From Actinomadura geliboluensis (GTDB lineage: Bacteria > Actinomycetota > Actinomycetes > Streptosporangiales > Streptosporangiaceae): 47,249 nt of DNA. Where the stretch lies: the NCBI RefSeq assembly GCF_005889745.1, contig NZ_VCKZ01000013.1, positions 1 to 47,249 of the forward strand. The letters are read 5' to 3'. The notes beneath the pieces were generated by a model, which had not been told where the DNA came from, searched no databases, and saw only the letters and a list, made by a program, of their open reading frames with translations. Position 1 is the first letter of the stretch. Each line of letters begins with the position of its first letter. Made by a program: the position numbers and the translations under genes. This document shows, piece after piece, positions 45,292 through 47,249 of this stretch.

Positions 45292-46737
45292 CTACGGCGC
45301 GCCCTCGTCCTCGCTCTTCGCCCGCCGGGCCGCGTCCGCGGCCGGCGTGCCCGGCCGGCGGCGCTCGACCCAGCCCTCGACGTTGCGCTGCCGCGCCCGC
45401 GCGACCGCCATCGCCCCGGGCGGGACGTCCTGGACGATCACGGACCCGGCCGCGGTGTAGGCGCCGTCGCCCACCGCCACCGGGGCGACGATCATGTTGT
45501 CGCTGCCGATCTTCACGTGCGAACCGATGACGCTGCGGTGCTTCTCGACGCCGTCGTAGTTGACGAACACCGAGCTCGCGCCGATGTTGGAGCCCTCGCC
45601 GATCTCGGCGTCGCCCACGTAGGTCAGATGCGGCACCTTCGTGCCCTCGCCGATGTCGGCGTTCTTGGTCTCGACGTACGTGCCGACCTTGGCCTTGCGG
45701 GCCAGCCGCGTCCCCGGCCGCAGGTAGGCGTAGGGCCCGACGGACGCCTCCGGCCCGATCTCCGCCTCCACGCACACGGCGTTGACGACGGTGGCGCCCT
45801 CGCCGACCGTCGTGTCGGTCAGCGTGCAGCCCGGCCCGACCCGGGCGCCCTCGCCCAGGTGCGTCGTGCCGTGCAGCTGCGTGCCCGGGTGGATCTCGGC
45901 GTCCGGCTCGGCGGTCACGCCCACGTCGATCCAGGTGGACGCCGGGTCGATGATCGTGACCCCGGCCCGCATGTGCGCTTCGAGGACGCGGTCGTTCAGC
46001 TGCCGGCGCGCCTGCGCGAGCTGGACCCGGTCGTTCACGCCCTGGGTCTCCACCCAGTCGGGGGCCAGGTGCGCGCCGGCCCGGTGGCCGTCCGCGCGCA
46101 CGATCGCCACGACGTCGGTGAGGTACTCCTCGCCGCCCGCGTTGTCGGTGGTCACCCGCTTCAGCGCGTCCGCGAGCAGGGCCCCGTCGAAGGCGTACAT
46201 GCCGACGTTGATCTCGCTGATGGCCCGCTGGGCCTCGGTGGCGTCCTTGTGCTCGACGATCGCCTCGACGCCGCCGTCCGCGGCCCGGACCATCCGCCCG
46301 TACCCGGTGGCGTCCGGCATCTCGGTGGTCAGGACGGTGGCGGCGTTGCCCTCGCTCTCGTGCGTCCGGACGAGCGCCTGCAGCGTCTCGCCCCGCAGCA
46401 GCGGGTGGTCGCCGTTCGTGACGACGACGGTGCCGTTCAGCGCGCCGGTCTGCTCCAGCGCCATGCGCACCGCGTGGCCCGTCCCGCCCTGGTGGTCCTG
46501 GACGACGGGCTCGGCGTCCGGCGCGTGGACGGCGAGGTGCTCGACGACCTGCTCGCGCCGGTGCCCGACGACCACGACGAGCCGCTCGGGCTCCAGCTGC
46601 CGCGCGGCGGCGAGCACATGCCCGAGCATGCTGCGTCCGCACAGCTCGTGCAGGACCTTCGACTGACGGGACTTCATGCGGGTGCCCTCGCCCGCGGCGA
46701 GAACGATGACGGCGGCCGGTCGGCTCGCAGCGCTCAC
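45292..46737 (-). CDS. glmU: Bifunctional GlmU: GlcN-1-P acetyltransferase / GlcNAc-1-P uridyltransferase
   Basis: A 481-residue enzyme that makes UDP-GlcNAc for peptidoglycan and other glycans. N-terminal uridyltransferase: [26 protein letters not shown] and [11 protein letters not shown]-terminal left-handed beta helix acetyltransferase: hexapeptide repeats with [45 protein letters not shown] and [14 protein letters not shown] at 46737 has GAGGAG at a seven-base distance; the tail after residue 450 is Arg/Ala/Glu-rich as usual. UDP-GlcNAc could also serve the exopolysaccharide pathway. tRNA-Gln lies upstream on the same strand. Confidence 0.97.
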   Translation of the reverse strand: MSAASRPAAVIVLAAGEGTRMKSRQSKVLHELCGRSMLGHVLAAARQLEPERLVVVVGHRREQVVEHLAVHAPDAEPVVQDHQGGTGHAVRMALEQTGALNGTVVVTNGDHPLLRGETLQALVRTHESEGNAATVLTTEMPDATGYGRMVRAADGGVEAIVEHKDATEAQRAISEINVGMYAFDGALLADALKRVTTDNAGGEEYLTDVVAIVRADGHRAGAHLAPDWVETQGVNDRVQLAQARRQLNDRVLEAHMRAGVTIIDPASTWIDVGVTAEPDAEIHPGTQLHGTTHLGEGARVGPGCTLTDTTVGEGATVVNAVCVEAEIGPEASVGPYAYLRPGTRLARKAKVGTYVETKNADIGEGTKVPHLTYVGDAEIGEGSNIGASSVFVNYDGVEKHRSVIGSHVKIGSDNMIVAPVAVGDGAYTAAGSVIVQDVPPGAMAVARARQRNVEGWVERRRPGTPAADAARRAKSEDEGAP

Positions 46738-46903
46738 AAGGAGGCTCCTCGGCATCGCGGACGGGATCGGTCTCGGACGCGCCCACCTGCGAGTTCACGA
46801 CACGGCAGGCCGGAACGCACCCGACACGGGCAGGATACCGCCCACTCGCGACCTGTCACCCCGCCGCCCGCCTCGGGGCGGCTACCTGGGACATCTCAGA
46901 CAG

Positions 46904-46975
46904 CTCCGGCGCAAGGACTCGAACCTTGTCTAAGGGCACCAAAAACCCTTGTGCTGCCAATTACACCACGCCGGA
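46904..46975 (-). tRNA. tRNA-Gln (anticodon TTG)
   Basis: On the minus strand the acceptor arms TCCGGCG and CGCCGGA pair over seven bases with discriminator G. The D region has TGGTGTAATTGGCAGCA, the anticodon loop TTTTGGT sits on a five-bp stem (AGGGT/GCCCT) and gives anticodon TTG, and the T-arm has GGTTCGAGTCC. 72 bases; CCA is not encoded (CTG follows). The tRNA-Gln next to glmU is common in actinobacteria. Confidence 0.93.
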
Positions 46976-47249
46976 ATAAAGCGGACGGCCCGGACAAGGT
47001 CGCGCACCGACCGGGCCCAACGATACCGACACCCGCCCAGCGAAACCCACCTCATTCCCCGGCGGCGACCTCCGGGCCGTCCGCGGACCTGCGGCCATGC
47101 TGATCGATTCGTCGTGATCTGTGTAGAACGTCCGTCTTGGAGCATGACACTCCCCAGTTGCCCGACCAGGGCCACGGCGCCGGCGGGGACGCCCGCCTCC
47201 GCGAAGGCCCGTCCACCGGGGGCGTCTCGGGGTTTCCCCGCGGCGCGGG
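46976..47249. other. Right end, no supported gene
   Basis: 274 bases to the window edge. A minus-strand frame is open through the edge ([17 protein letters not shown] at its start) but it runs through the tRNA, and base composition drops to ordinary non-coding levels after 47160, so at most the 3' end of a gene lies beyond about 47150. An inverted repeat GGCCCGG/CCGGGCC (46987-46993, 47011-47017) lies before the tRNA. Confidence 0.3.

Noticed and set aside
46904-46975. tRNA-Gln as an integration site for a mobile element
   Set aside because: No integrase, direct repeat of the tRNA 3' end or phage gene is seen in the window.
46930-47175. 81-codon minus-strand frame at the right end
   Set aside because: It runs through the tRNA-Gln gene and its composition after 47160 is not coding-like.

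Overview
The window is very GC-rich with codon third positions almost all G or C, mostly GTG/ATG starts behind GGAGG-like sites, and a gene order (glmU-prs-rplY-pth ... mfd-mazG ... eno-ftsB-DUF501-ppx) that is the standard actinobacterial housekeeping order. I infer a high-GC actinomycete chromosome, most like Streptosporangiales/Thermomonosporaceae (Actinomadura-like); the genus is a guess. No insertion sequence, integrase, phage gene or CRISPR array was seen.

Layout. 1-647: 3' end of an unrecognised protein. 694-4032 (minus): ppx-like phosphatase, DUF501, FtsB/DivIC-like divisome protein and enolase. 4234-6963 (plus): a three-gene SsuABC/TauABC-type ABC importer for a sulfonate-like substrate, followed by an orphan sensor kinase (to 8455). 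8488-12850 (minus): TPR protein, small coiled coil, MDR oxidoreductase and a class A PBP with a PASTA domain. 12954-18221 (minus): mazG, a SurA_N-like lipoprotein and mfd. 18383-23942 (plus): a methyltransferase carrying a pentapeptide repeat, an APS kinase fused to a degenerate ATP-sulfurylase domain, a TauE/SafE transporter, a TPM-like membrane protein and a PAP2-like protein. 23920-27109 (minus): a GH26-like glycoside hydrolase and a secreted delta-60-repeat propeller.

The centre of interest is 27491-42308, two convergent operons meeting at a strong hairpin (34580-34606). The plus operon encodes a Wzz/BY-kinase-like chain-length protein, Wzy-like polymerase, an APH-fold kinase, a sulfotransferase and a Wzx-like flippase. 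The minus operon encodes the initiating sugar-phosphate transferase, CysQ (PAP phosphatase), CysD and CysN (ATP sulfurylase), a second sulfotransferase, a GT2 glycosyltransferase and a WecG/TagA/CpsF glycosyltransferase. With the APS kinase at 19521-21002 this is everything needed to make PAPS, sulfate a short repeat unit, recycle PAP, flip and polymerise the product. No APS/PAPS reductase or sulfite reductase is present. I read the region as a sulfated exopolysaccharide locus with its own sulfate-activation supply, inserted between mfd and pth.

42561-46975 (minus) returns to core genes: pth, rplY (L25/CTC), prs, glmU and a tRNA-Gln(TTG). The last 274 bases hold nothing I can support.
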